NCBI GenBank assembly: GCA_903835255.1 | Contig: CAILMI010000029.1 | Location: forward strand, 62,001 to 126,000 | Direction: 5' to 3' | Length of the DNA: 64,000 nt | From: an uncultured Verrucomicrobia subdivision 3 bacterium | GTDB taxonomy: Bacteria > Verrucomicrobiota > Verrucomicrobiia > Limisphaerales > UBA11358 | In this document: one piece after another, positions 8,703 through 17,431 of the stretch | Layout: every line of letters begins with the position of its first letter | How positions within the stretch are numbered: the first letter of the stretch is position 1 | Program-made: the position numbers and the translations under genes | The notes under the pieces: generated by a model | What the model was told of the DNA's origin: nothing | Seen by the model: the letters and a program-made list of their open reading frames with translations, nothing else | The model's database searches: none

Positions 8703-9722
8703 ATGCCATTGAGTAATGACACTCTTTCCCTGCCGCGCGTCAGCGTTATTATGCCGACGCTTAACGCCGAGGCACTGCTGGACAACGTCCTCTCTTCCAT
8801 CGCGCGCCAGACCTATCCGCAGGATAAAATTGAAATTATTCTAGCCGACGCCCACTCCACCGATCGAACCCGTAAAATTGGCGCTAAATATGGCGCGCTT
8901 GTGCTGGATGACAACGGCAAGAATATGGAGGAAGGCAAACGCCTCGCCCTGCGCCAAGCGACCGGAGAAATCATCATCTTCCTCGACGCCGACAATGAGG
9001 TGACACACGAAGATTATTTTTTTCTCGCTGTCGAGGCGCTTTCAAAAAATCCGCAGGCACTCGGCTTAGAAGCGTATTACCTGCCGTCTCCGAGGATGAG
9101 TTCGTTCTGCGCCTACCTCACCGCGCTGCTGCATATCAGCGATCCGATCTGCTGGCTGATGAGTTCCAATCCGCGGCGGGTCGCGTGCGATGGCGACATA
9201 GAACGTTGGATTTTGCCGGACGGAACCCATTCCTATCCGCTCGGAGCGAACGGTTTTTTTTACCGCCGCGCCGATCTGCAATCGGCGCAAGCAAACGAAA
9301 AATTCCAAGACACACACGTCGCGCTGTTCCTGATGAAGAACGGCAAACGCGAATGGCTGCGGCTGCGCGGGCGCGGCGTGCATCATTACTATATCCAGAC
9401 GCTCTGGAAATTTGTTCAAAAACGCCGCCGCGCCACAGCGCATTTTCTGCGCGTGCAGGAAGAGATGCCCGTCAACTGGATGAAAGAGAAGCCGCTGGTT
9501 CCATTATGGCTGGCGGCGTTCTATTGCGTCACGTTTTTCGGCCCGCTGTGGCATACAGTGCGCGGCGTCATCCGCGACGGCGATGCGCGCTGGCTCTGGC
9601 ACCTGATCGCCAGCCCCGCGAGCGTGCTGGGCAATGCGTGGGGCGTCATTACCTACAAGCGGCGCGGCAAACACAAACAGCTCATCGCGGAACTTCAGGT
9701 AAAACAAAAACTTAAAAAATAA
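8703..9722 (+). CDS. Glycosyltransferase family 2
   Basis: The N-terminal half is a GT-A fold: SVIMPTLNAEALLDNVLSSI opens the nucleotide-binding strand, ADAHSTDRT follows, and IIFLDADNE supplies the metal/nucleotide-binding acidic motif near residues 95-100. The C-terminal third has a hydrophobic stretch (LWLAAFYCVTFFGPLWHT) and ends in basic residues, so the enzyme is probably attached to the inner membrane. At 339 residues it is normal for the family. It starts 26 bases after the flippase and is followed one base later by a methyltransferase, so it is part of the same run. Donor and acceptor sugars are unknown. Confidence 0.85.
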   Translation: MPLSNDTLSLPRVSVIMPTLNAEALLDNVLSSIARQTYPQDKIEIILADAHSTDRTRKIGAKYGALVLDDNGKNMEEGKRLALRQATGEIIIFLDADNEVTHEDYFFLAVEALSKNPQALGLEAYYLPSPRMSSFCAYLTALLHISDPICWLMSSNPRRVACDGDIERWILPDGTHSYPLGANGFFYRRADLQSAQANEKFQDTHVALFLMKNGKREWLRLRGRGVHHYYIQTLWKFVQKRRRATAHFLRVQEEMPVNWMKEKPLVPLWLAAFYCVTFFGPLWHTVRGVIRDGDARWLWHLIASPASVLGNAWGVITYKRRGKHKQLIAELQVKQKLKK

Positions 9723-9723
9723 T

Positions 9724-10464
9724 ATGGTGTTACAATGGCTGAAAAATTACGCAGCAAAACAACGCGTGCTGGGCATTGAACGCTGCAACGACCTCGTCGG
9801 CTCGGCGACGGCAGCGCTCAAACCGCATAGTCTCCTCGATGTCGGCTGCGGCGACGGAAGTTTTATGGCGAAATATTTCGTCCCCCCCGACTGCCATGGC
9901 ATCGAAGGCGCACCATTGGAAATGGAACGGGCGCGGCAACGCGGCATCAAGGTTGTGAGCTGCGATTTGAACGGGCGCTGGCCGTTTCAAGATAACCAGT
10001 TCGACGCCGTATTAAGTTCGCAGGTCATCGAGCATGTCCACAACACCCGGATGTTCGCCGAGGAAATTTTTCGCGTGCTAAAACCTGGCGGCACAGCGGT
10101 GGTGGCCTCGGAAAATCTCTGCAGCCTCCTGAACTGGCTAGCATTAACAATGGGCTACACCCCATTTTCGCTGATGCAAGTCTGCGGACGTTACCTGGGA
10201 AATCCGTTCGGCCTGCACTACGGCAAACCACACGAAGAATCTTTGCCCATTGAACATCCGGCTTTTTCCGGCGTGTGCGGACACATCCGCGTGCTGACCG
10301 TGCTCCAGGCGCGCGAGTTGTTTGAGTGGGCTGGGTTTGAAGTTTTGGAAGCACGCTCGGTCAGCATCCTGCCGCTGCCGGACAGCTTGAGCAAAGTTTT
10401 GGAAAGCGTCGTCACCCAACGCGGGCACTACCTCTTCATCCAGTTGCGAAAGCCGAAAAAATAA
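9724..10464 (+). CDS. Class I SAM-dependent methyltransferase
   Basis: The glycine-rich SAM motif LLDVGCGDGSFM lies at about residues 37-48, followed by an acidic strand end (HGIEGAPLEME) and VLSSQVIEHVHN, a Methyltransf_11-type motif; FRVLKPGGTAVVASENL is the post-motif strand. At 246 residues it is a full single-domain enzyme. It starts one base after the glycosyltransferase stop and probably ends the rightward unit begun at 5296, since the next genes run the other way. It could methylate a sugar hydroxyl of the polysaccharide or terminate chain growth; the acceptor cannot be inferred. Confidence 0.8.
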   Translation: MVLQWLKNYAAKQRVLGIERCNDLVGSATAALKPHSLLDVGCGDGSFMAKYFVPPDCHGIEGAPLEMERARQRGIKVVSCDLNGRWPFQDNQFDAVLSSQVIEHVHNTRMFAEEIFRVLKPGGTAVVASENLCSLLNWLALTMGYTPFSLMQVCGRYLGNPFGLHYGKPHEESLPIEHPAFSGVCGHIRVLTVLQARELFEWAGFEVLEARSVSILPLPDSLSKVLESVVTQRGHYLFIQLRKPKK

Positions 10465-10482
10465 TTCACGGAACGCTGCCGT

Positions 10483-11046
10483 TCAAATCTTGCGCAGCAA
10501 TTTCGCCGGCGCGCCGGCGATGACCGAACCCGCATCAAACGATTTTGTCACCACCGAACTCGCGCCGACAACGCAGTTCTCGCCGAGCTTCACGCCGGGC
10601 ATGATGACCACGTTGCAGCCGATAAAACATTTAGTTCCGATGCTGATGGGTCCAGACTCGGTCAATCCGCTTGTCACCGGCGCGACCCCTGGGCCAGTGA
10701 CGTGCGAATGATCCATGAGGGTCACACGGTAAGAAATCAAGCAGTCGACGCCAATCTCGATGCAGCCGTTTGAGGTGATCACGAAGTCGTTGCCCACCGA
10801 AGTGCCGGAACCAATTTTAATTTTTGCCGTGCGATTGTTCAGCGGCAGATAAAACCAGCCGCGTTTGCCAAGGCAGACCCGGTCGCCGATTTGAATGCTG
10901 CCGACATTTCCCAATGGCCATTCAATACCGCCGCCGACGCGCAGGCCGCAGCCCGGGCGCAGGCCGAGCAGGCGCGGCAACAGCAGGCGAAAGAAACTGA
11001 CGAATCCGCTCCATAAACCCAGAATGCTGCGAAGAAAATGAACCAT
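10483..11046 (-). CDS. Hexapeptide-repeat (left-handed beta-helix) acyltransferase
   Basis: This 187-residue protein shows hexapeptide turns ([66 protein letters not shown]) of the LbH acetyltransferase family (WcaF/NodL/MaA group). DHSH carries the catalytic-type His, and the C terminus [13 protein letters not shown] is the usual end of this family. Its start overlaps the stop of the glycosyltransferase upstream by one base (TAATG), so they are coupled. It probably O-acetylates a sugar of the polysaccharide. It converges with the methyltransferase gene ending at 10464, with only 18 bases between the stops. Confidence 0.85.
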   Translation of the reverse strand: MVHFLRSILGLWSGFVSFFRLLLPRLLGLRPGCGLRVGGGIEWPLGNVGSIQIGDRVCLGKRGWFYLPLNNRTAKIKIGSGTSVGNDFVITSNGCIEIGVDCLISYRVTLMDHSHVTGPGVAPVTSGLTESGPISIGTKCFIGCNVVIMPGVKLGENCVVGASSVVTKSFDAGSVIAGAPAKLLRKI

Positions 11047-12248
11047 TATTTTTTATCCGGCTTGGTGAAAAATGGCGGCGCCTGGGATGAAATGGAAATT
11101 TCAATCGCGTTCCACATCGCCTTCGCACGGGCGTTCCAGTCCCATTCGAGGCCGGCGGCGAGCGCCTCCTGGCTCGTCGCGGCATAAAGCGGTTCGTCGG
11201 TGAGCAGGCGGTAGATGCAATCGGCCAGCCCCGCAAAATCTCCGGGGGGAGCCTTAAGCCAGCCCCGCGGATAATAAACGCGCAGCGGCGGCAAATCGAA
11301 CGAAACACCGGGCAGACCGCAGGCCAGCGCCTCCGCCGAAGCCATGCCGCCCACCTCGAACACAGCGGGATACACCACGACGCGAGCGGACTTGATGATT
11401 TTGTATTTTTCCACGCCGTCTTGAAAGCCAAAGAACTCCACATTCTTTGCGATGCCAAGTTTCTCGGCCTTGGCTTTGCATTGCGCGTCGAGCGGGCCGG
11501 AGCCGATCATGGCGAGGCGGGCATCCGGCTTCTTCTGCGTCAAAATTTTCCAGACATCCATCAACTCAAGCGGACCTTTTTGGGGGTGTAAGCGGCTGAT
11601 GAAAACGGCGTCAAACGTTTTTTCCTCTGGCTCCGGTACACTTTGGGGAATCGTCAAATCCACGCCGCCCATCACGGCATAAGTAGATTCTGGCGAGCGG
11701 CCGTCCGCAATCATCGTATCGCGATCCTGCGGCACAGTGGTCAAAATCATTTCCGCCTCGCGCAAGGTGCGCTGGTAAATCCGCTGCTGAAAAGGACGGT
11801 AAGCCGTAAACATCAAACCCGGCCCCGGCTGGCCGGAGAACCATTTGGGCGCGAAAAAGTAAAGCCCCACCACGAGCGGCGCATTGGGATAACGCTTTTT
11901 CAAACGCAGGGCAGGAATACAGCTCGGGTGAAACTCCGACGTGGCCATGATAAGATGTTTTTCATCCGGCGAAAATTTGATTTCATCTACCCCGCGTTTG
12001 CCCTTGAGCATCTGCATGAACCACCAAAAGAGGCGGCCATATTTCTTGAGGTGGTCGGCGGGCCACGTGACATGATTGATGCCTTTTAATTCAAACCAGT
12101 CGCACAGCTGCTTAGCGCCCTCATTGCCATAGACCGTGACTTTGTGATCCTGGCTCCAGCGGCGGATGCACTCGACCATGATGCGGTCGCCACCGCTCAA
12201 GGAAATGGGCGGCGGCACGATGGTATTGGCGATCCAGTGGATGTGCAT
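11046..12248 (-). CDS. Glycosyltransferase family 4 (GT-B)
   Basis: This is a 400-residue two-domain enzyme starting [14 protein letters not shown]. The N-terminal acceptor domain includes [16 protein letters not shown]. The C-terminal donor domain shows [29 protein letters not shown] and the retaining-enzyme signature [16 protein letters not shown] (an E-x7-E pattern), then a [14 protein letters not shown] helix. It is co-transcribed with the acyltransferase downstream. It has no signal peptide or membrane segment and should act at the cytoplasmic face on the lipid-linked oligosaccharide. Confidence 0.85.
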   Translation of the reverse strand: MHIHWIANTIVPPPISLSGGDRIMVECIRRWSQDHKVTVYGNEGAKQLCDWFELKGINHVTWPADHLKKYGRLFWWFMQMLKGKRGVDEIKFSPDEKHLIMATSEFHPSCIPALRLKKRYPNAPLVVGLYFFAPKWFSGQPGPGLMFTAYRPFQQRIYQRTLREAEMILTTVPQDRDTMIADGRSPESTYAVMGGVDLTIPQSVPEPEEKTFDAVFISRLHPQKGPLELMDVWKILTQKKPDARLAMIGSGPLDAQCKAKAEKLGIAKNVEFFGFQDGVEKYKIIKSARVVVYPAVFEVGGMASAEALACGLPGVSFDLPPLRVYYPRGWLKAPPGDFAGLADCIYRLLTDEPLYAATSQEALAAGLEWDWNARAKAMWNAIEISISSQAPPFFTKPDKK

Positions 12249-12687
12249 TTACGGTGCATAATCTAGCGAGAGAAAAGCACCAGTGTCCATCGGCAATTGA
12301 GGAAGGGTGGCCTCAGTTTGCAAATGCCTGCCAATGACTGGTGCAAGGAACCGCAAGATAATCCGCCCAGAACGGACACCAGACAGGGAGCTGTATTCAT
12401 ATTCCAGATCAGGGGCAACCGAAACCCGAAGCCGGCCGTCGCCATTCACTCTACAGCACGACTCAGCCTCAACTGCTCAGTTCAACTTCGAATAGACGCG
12501 AATTCACACGGATGAAGACGGGGGGTTTCAGGCCCTTGAGCAGTAAAGCCAACGCTCACCAAACAGCAGCTGGGAATCTTGCTTGCCGACGTTGTTTCTA
12601 TTCCACTGATTCGTGTCCATTGGTGTTCATTCGCGGTTCTCTTCTGCACCGTTCCGATTCAGACCGGCGCTCAGGCGCTTGAGCCGA
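12249..12687. other. Non-coding spacer with ATTCGTGT-type repeat
   Basis: No supported gene. Around 12605-12640 there is a run built from ATTCGTGTCCATTGGTGTTC and ATTCGCGGTT, and 12491-12515 has GCGAATTCACACGGATGAAG. The same word style recurs near 22258-22285 and 57450-57625 (repeat family D). The promoter of the glycosyltransferase/acyltransferase pair should lie near its left end but no clear hexamers were picked out. Confidence 0.5.
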
Positions 12688-13344
12688 TTAAGGCTTGGTT
12701 TTTACGCATAAGATAGCGGCGGCATTTGAAGGATCCCAGCGCGTCCAAAACAACTGACACAAAAGGCTAATGGTGCCCCAAAAAAAATTCGGACGCCTCT
12801 TCAGCACATGGAGCTCGCCCCGGAGTTTTTTCGGGCCAAGAAGCCCCGTCACGTGATATCCGAACTGCCTCATCTCCGCTGCTTCCCACCCGGAAAGATG
12901 TTCCTGTAAACTGTTATTTTCATAACTGCGCTGCGGCAAAAATCCAGAGGGCGTGAAGAAAACCACCTTGCGACCCGCGATGCTTTCCATACTGCGCATC
13001 ATCTTTAAGCCATCCTCCTTGGTTAAATGCTCAATCAAGTCCAGCGCAACAATCGCATCAAACTGCCCCGGCTTAAAATATTTTTCAAGCTCGCGAGCAT
13101 CCCCCAGCACCAACTCATGGTGGAGTTTTTGCTGACGAGCCGCCTCCAGATACGGAGCAAAGCCATCAATCCCAGTAGAATGCTTCACGCCCAGCCACTG
13201 CATATTGGGGGATTTGCCGCAACCCACCTCCAGAATCCGATCGGAACCCAGCAGCACTTTTCTAAGAGCCAGCTTAGTGAGTATTTGGCCAGGATCCAAT
13301 CCTTGCTTCAACAACAGTAATATGAGGCCGAATCGGCTGCGCAT
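12688..13344 (-). CDS. Class I SAM-dependent methyltransferase
   Basis: A 218-residue methyltransferase domain with RILEVGCGKSPNMQWL (SAM motif I, ~36-51), STGIDGFAPYLEAARQQ (acidic strand 2), LVLGDARELEKYFKPGQFD and IVALDLIEHL (motif around strand 4). The C-terminal part has a hydrophobic segment (FFWGTISLLCQLFW) that may touch the membrane. It stands alone, leftward, between two spacers inside the polysaccharide region, so a sugar-modifying role is likely but unproven. Start: the ATG at 13344 is the only good candidate before the SAM motif. Confidence 0.75.
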   Translation of the reverse strand: MRSRFGLILLLLKQGLDPGQILTKLALRKVLLGSDRILEVGCGKSPNMQWLGVKHSTGIDGFAPYLEAARQQKLHHELVLGDARELEKYFKPGQFDAIVALDLIEHLTKEDGLKMMRSMESIAGRKVVFFTPSGFLPQRSYENNSLQEHLSGWEAAEMRQFGYHVTGLLGPKKLRGELHVLKRRPNFFWGTISLLCQLFWTRWDPSNAAAILCVKTKP

Positions 13345-13715
13345 AAAAATGATAATGTATGATTATGATTGTCAATGTGAGTTCCTCTATTCGATCCAGG
13401 CAGCCTGCCACGTAAGCTGCGACACGAACCAATGCCAGATGATGACCCGAAGCGCCGGTTTAAGCGGCGCGATACACACGGATTGACGATTGAAACAGTG
13501 CCAGAGCCGACCGGTTTAAGCAAGCGGCCGGTTCGCAGAATGGAGGTGGATTTATGATTGCTACCATCCGCTTTTTGCCAGCACCGCTAGCAAAGCTGAC
13601 AGTGTGATACTCCAGCGGATGCCCTTTGCTTTGCATCATCAAACGAGAGAACAGCCCCAGCAGCTATCGGCAATGGATGGACGGAGTGAGATGGGCTGGC
13701 TAAACTTTGGCCGTC
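13345..13715. other. Spacer between divergent genes
   Basis: It separates the leftward methyltransferase from the rightward reductase and should contain both promoters. I see no gene, no strong -35/-10 pair and no repeat shared with the rest of the window; GACCGGTTTAAGC near 13507 with GCGGCCGGTTC nearby gives weak hairpin potential only. Confidence 0.4.
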
Positions 13716-14585
13716 ATGAAACACATTCTCGTAACCGGCGGCAGCGGTTTACTGGCGCAGCAATTTAAGACAATTACCGCGCGAGACTTTAATTTTTTCT
13801 TTCCCAGCCGCGCGGAGTTTGACCTGACGAATTCCAGCTTGATGGCGCAGCGGCTAGAGGAACTCAAGCCGCATATCGTCATCAACACCGCCGCCTATAA
13901 CCTTGTGGATCGATGCGAAATCGAGCGTGAACTTTCATGGTCGGTCAACGCCACCGCGCCGCAGACGCTCGCCGAATTATGCGCCGAAAGAAACATCTCG
14001 CTGGTCCATTACGGAACAGATTACGTTTTCGATGGCGCAAAACAGTCGCTCTATACCGAATGGGATACGGCAAATCCATTGAACCATTACGCCGCCGGTA
14101 AATTCGCAGGCGAACAGGCGGTGCTGCGGGCATCGCCGCAGCATCTGGTGTTGCGCCCAAGTTGGGTGTTTGACTGGCATCCGACACAGACAAAAACTTA
14201 TATACACACCGTATTGAAGGCCGCCCGCGAGGGCCGCACCTTGAAATCCACCACCGATCAATGTTCGGTGCCGACGTTTGCCACGGACTTGGCGCAGTGG
14301 ACTTTGGAGCTCATCCGGCAGAAAGCCGGCGGGCTATTTCACGCTGTGAATGATGACGGCATCAGCCGGTTTGATTGGACCAAAATTATTTTGGAAGAGG
14401 CAGTCACAGCTGGATTGCTGGCTCACGCCCCGCCGGTGGAGCCGGTTTTAAGCTCGTTCTTCAATTCCGCCATGCGGCGGCCGAATTATACGGTGCTCAG
14501 CAATGCCAAGTTGGCGAAGGTTCTCGGCCATAATCTTGGCTCCTGGAAAGGTGGATTAAGAAAAATGCTCGCCCAGATGAAGTAA
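13716..14585 (+). CDS. dTDP-4-dehydrorhamnose reductase-like SDR (RmlD family)
   Basis: The start is ATG 13716 (MKHILVTGGSGLLAQQF); an in-frame TTG nine bases earlier is less likely. The Rossmann motif TGGSGLLAQ, INTAAYNLVDRCE, HYGTDYVFDG and the catalytic HYAAGKFAGE (Tyr-x-x-x-Lys) match the RmlD/StrL family of NADPH-dependent 4-keto-sugar reductases. DWHPTQTKTY and PTFATDLAQW are also family-like. It is 289 residues, the usual length. It is followed by an RmlC-like epimerase and a C-methyltransferase, which fits a deoxy- or branched-sugar nucleotide pathway. RmlA and RmlB are not in this window. Confidence 0.8.
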   Translation: MKHILVTGGSGLLAQQFKTITARDFNFFFPSRAEFDLTNSSLMAQRLEELKPHIVINTAAYNLVDRCEIERELSWSVNATAPQTLAELCAERNISLVHYGTDYVFDGAKQSLYTEWDTANPLNHYAAGKFAGEQAVLRASPQHLVLRPSWVFDWHPTQTKTYIHTVLKAAREGRTLKSTTDQCSVPTFATDLAQWTLELIRQKAGGLFHAVNDDGISRFDWTKIILEEAVTAGLLAHAPPVEPVLSSFFNSAMRRPNYTVLSNAKLAKVLGHNLGSWKGGLRKMLAQMK

Positions 14586-14606
14586 TATCGGTTAATTTTC
14601 CAGAAC

Positions 14607-15122
14607 ATGTCCACCGTCTGGCAACAAGTTGAAGTGCGCGGCATCTGCAAGATTCCCGGTCTGCCGGGGGTGCGCGTGGAAGCCCTGCCAGTCTTTAATG
14701 ACGGACGCGGCAGCCTGCATGAACTGTATCGCAGCGATGAAATCCCCAAGGAATTCAACCCGGCCATGGCCTGCTGTTCGTGGTCCATGGCAGGCGTGAC
14801 CCGCGGCCCGCATCAGCATGTTGGGCAGGACGATTACTTCACTTTTGCCGGCCCTTCTGATTTTTGCGTTTACCTTTGGGATGATCGATCGGGCTCCGCC
14901 AAAGCAGCCAAGGGCTGGTTCATCAACACCGGCGCCAGCGCGCCTTCGAGAATTTATGTTCCGCGCGGTGTTGTTCACGCCTATCGCAATACCGGCAAGG
15001 TTCCCGGCGTGGTCGTGACGGTGACCAGCCTGCTTTTCAAAGGCGAAAACCGGCGCGATCCGGTGGATGAAATCCGCCACGAACTCAATCCCCATTCACC
15101 CTATAAACCTCCGCAATCATGA
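14607..15122 (+). CDS. dTDP-4-dehydrorhamnose 3,5-epimerase-like cupin (RmlC family)
   Basis: This 171-residue cupin has the RmlC-family layout: LPVFNDGRGSLHELYRSDEI, CCSWSMAGVTRGPHQH (RGxHxH in place of the more usual RGLHYQ) and PRGVVHAYRNTGKVPGVVV, the strand bearing the proton-donor Tyr. It is similar in length to RmlC (about 180 residues). The gene overlaps the next one by 4 bases (ATGA), which strongly links it to the sugar C-methyltransferase. It probably epimerises a 4-keto-6-deoxy sugar nucleotide, but the changed active-site text means substrate and exact reaction may differ from RmlC. Confidence 0.75.
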   Translation: MSTVWQQVEVRGICKIPGLPGVRVEALPVFNDGRGSLHELYRSDEIPKEFNPAMACCSWSMAGVTRGPHQHVGQDDYFTFAGPSDFCVYLWDDRSGSAKAAKGWFINTGASAPSRIYVPRGVVHAYRNTGKVPGVVVTVTSLLFKGENRRDPVDEIRHELNPHSPYKPPQS

Positions 15123-16366
15123 TCCAAGAACGCACGCATTGCCGCACCTGCGGTTCCGCCAACCTTAAGCTCATCCTCGACCTCGGCAAGACCGCGTTGG
15201 TAAACGACTTCCTCACGCCAGAAGAAGTCCCGGGTTATAAAATCTCCTTGCCGCTGCGCGTGGTGCTTTGCCCGAACTGCTCGCTCGTGCAGCTAGCCGA
15301 TACGGTGGATCCTAAAATTCTTTACTCGCACTACGCCTACGTCACCTCCACGTCCAAGACAATGGACACCCATCTGAACAAGATGATGACGCACCTTCTT
15401 TCCACTGCCCGCCTTGGATCAGGATCGAAAGTGTTGGAGATTGCCTCCAACACAGGCGTCTTCTTGAAAAAATTCAAGGAACAAGGCTGCGAGGTTCTGG
15501 GCATCGAACCCGCCGGCAACATTGCGGATGTCGCTCTCGCCACGGCCATCCCGACGCGGAAAGAATTTTTTAATTCAGCCACGGCGCAAAAATTAAGAGC
15601 TGAATGGGGTGCCGCAGACCTAATTCTCGGCCGCCATGTGTTCGCGCATATTGATGATTTACGAGATCTGGTCGCGGGTCTGGAAGCGATTTCGCATCAA
15701 GACACATTGATTGCTTTCGAAGTGCCTTACGTCGTGGACTTCTTTGAACACACGGAATACGACACGGTTTATCACGAACATCTTTCCTACATCTCCGCCC
15801 GTTCGATCGAAGCGTTGGTCAAAGATTCCGCGCTCATGCTGGCCCGCGTGGATCATTATCCGATTCATGGCGGCTCAATCCTATTTCATTTGCGGCACCG
15901 TTCTTCAAATGCCAAGCCGCACGCCAGCGTGGCACAAGCCTTGGAAAAAGAAAAACAGATGAAACTGGCTGAACCCGCAACATGGGATGCCTTCGCACAG
16001 CGCGTGAACCACATCCGCACTGAACTGCCCGCACTGCTCCGCAAACTAAAAGCCCAGGGCAAACGCATCATCGGCTACGGTGCGTCCGCCAAGGGCAACA
16101 CGCTCTTGAATACCTGCGGAATTACGACGCAGGAACTGGATTACATTATAGACAACACCCCTTTCAAGCAAAACAAGATCGCACCAGGCTCGTGGATTCC
16201 GGTGCGCCCGCCAGAAATGTTGTTGAAAGATCAACCGGACTACGCGCTGCTGCTTGCCTGGAATTTTGCGCCCGAAATCATCAAGCGTGAGATAGAATTC
16301 CAGAAGCGCGGCGGACGTTTTATCGTGCCTATTCCGGAACCGAAGATTGTCGAGCCGTCCTTTTAA
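15119..16366 (+). CDS. Sugar C-methyltransferase (TylC3/NovU/TcaB9-like)
   Basis: This is a three-part enzyme of 415 residues. The N-terminal zinc-binding module has Cys8, Cys11, Cys51 and Cys54 (HCRTCGS, LCPNCSLVQL). The middle SAM domain has KVLEIASNTGVFLKKF and DLILGRHVFAHIDD. YHEHLSYIS carries the catalytic Tyr/His pair known from TcaB9-type C-3 methyltransferases. The C-terminal domain has RIIGYGASAKGNTLLN. Such enzymes add a methyl group to C-3 of a 4-keto sugar nucleotide, making branched-chain sugars. The direct overlap with an RmlC-like epimerase and the nearby reductase supports a branched deoxysugar in the local polysaccharide. Confidence 0.85.
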   Translation: MIQERTHCRTCGSANLKLILDLGKTALVNDFLTPEEVPGYKISLPLRVVLCPNCSLVQLADTVDPKILYSHYAYVTSTSKTMDTHLNKMMTHLLSTARLGSGSKVLEIASNTGVFLKKFKEQGCEVLGIEPAGNIADVALATAIPTRKEFFNSATAQKLRAEWGAADLILGRHVFAHIDDLRDLVAGLEAISHQDTLIAFEVPYVVDFFEHTEYDTVYHEHLSYISARSIEALVKDSALMLARVDHYPIHGGSILFHLRHRSSNAKPHASVAQALEKEKQMKLAEPATWDAFAQRVNHIRTELPALLRKLKAQGKRIIGYGASAKGNTLLNTCGITTQELDYIIDNTPFKQNKIAPGSWIPVRPPEMLLKDQPDYALLLAWNFAPEIIKREIEFQKRGGRFIVPIPEPKIVEPSF

Positions 16367-16375
16367 AGCAAAGTC

Positions 16376-17416
16376 ATGCCTGCCGAAATCAGTCTGGTCA
16401 TTCTCAACTACAATGGCGCCCAGTGGCTGGACCGTTGCCTGGAATCTGTCTGTCGTCAAACGGCGGTTAGCCGACTGGAAGTCATCATCACCGATAACGG
16501 TTCGAAAGACGATTCGCGCGCTATCTGTGAACGCTACGCCCCGCGCCTGCCGGCGTTACGCTTCATTAATAACGGGAAAAACCTCTGGTATTGCGAGGCC
16601 AATAATATCGGCGCGGCGGACGCGCGATCGCCGCTGGTTTTTATCTTAAATAATGATCTGTGGCTGGAGCCAGATTGCGTGGCGTCGCTCTTACAGGCAG
16701 CTGCGGAAAATCCGGACACCCAACTTTTTTCGGCACGGGTGCTGAATTACGACGACGACACGTTTCAGGGCTTCGGTGCGCTCGGCTTGGACTGGTTTGG
16801 CGTTTGCGCCGGAACACCAGACCACACCGTGCCTCGGGAGTTATTTTCAGGCTTTGGTTGCGCCTTCGTGGTCCGCAAAGATTACTTTTTCAAAGTCGGC
16901 GGATATCCGCCTGAATTGCTTATTTATGGTGACGAACTGGATTTGGGCTGGCGGGTATGGGCATCCGGCGGACATATCTTAAGCACTCCCTCAGCAAAAG
17001 TTCATCACCGAGGCGCAGCCGTAGCCAATCCAGCCGGCGGCTCGAAACAGGTGGAATTGCGAACCAATGAAATGAAACGCTTTCTGTCCGTCCGGAACGG
17101 CGTTTTGTTGATCCTTAAAAATGCCCAACACGTTCTGCTGCTGATGCTGATCCCGCATTTAGGCATGCTCTTGTGTGAAGCGTTGTTTTTTTTAGCGACA
17201 ACGGGAAACTGGAAATTTGTCCGCAATTCCTATGGCAAAGGGATCTGGGACGCTTTCCGCATGCTGCCGCACGTGCGGCAGTGGCGGCGAAAAATCAGAA
17301 GCTTCCGCTGCCGGAATGATTTCTGGATGCTGCGCTTCCTCCATCTGATGCCAGCCCGCTTAGGCGAGCTTAAACTGATATTGCAACTGGGCGTCCCCAA
17401 GGTGGACCAAAAATAA
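16376..17416 (+). CDS. Glycosyltransferase family 2 (rhamnosyltransferase-like)
   Basis: A 346-residue GT-A enzyme: ISLVILNYNGAQWLDRCLES at the N terminus, IITDNGSKDDSRAICE, FILNNDLWLEPDC for the metal site (~95-107), and GDELDLGWRVWASG as the acceptor-side acidic motif. This text resembles the WbbL/rhamnosyltransferase-like GT2 group. A hydrophobic C-terminal segment (VLLLMLIPHLGMLLCEALFF) suggests membrane attachment. It follows the C-methyltransferase by 9 bases and probably uses the sugar made by the three preceding genes; that link is inference from order. Confidence 0.85.
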   Translation: MPAEISLVILNYNGAQWLDRCLESVCRQTAVSRLEVIITDNGSKDDSRAICERYAPRLPALRFINNGKNLWYCEANNIGAADARSPLVFILNNDLWLEPDCVASLLQAAAENPDTQLFSARVLNYDDDTFQGFGALGLDWFGVCAGTPDHTVPRELFSGFGCAFVVRKDYFFKVGGYPPELLIYGDELDLGWRVWASGGHILSTPSAKVHHRGAAVANPAGGSKQVELRTNEMKRFLSVRNGVLLILKNAQHVLLLMLIPHLGMLLCEALFFLATTGNWKFVRNSYGKGIWDAFRMLPHVRQWRRKIRSFRCRNDFWMLRFLHLMPARLGELKLILQLGVPKVDQK

Positions 17417-17431
17417 TCCGGCCACGGTCGA

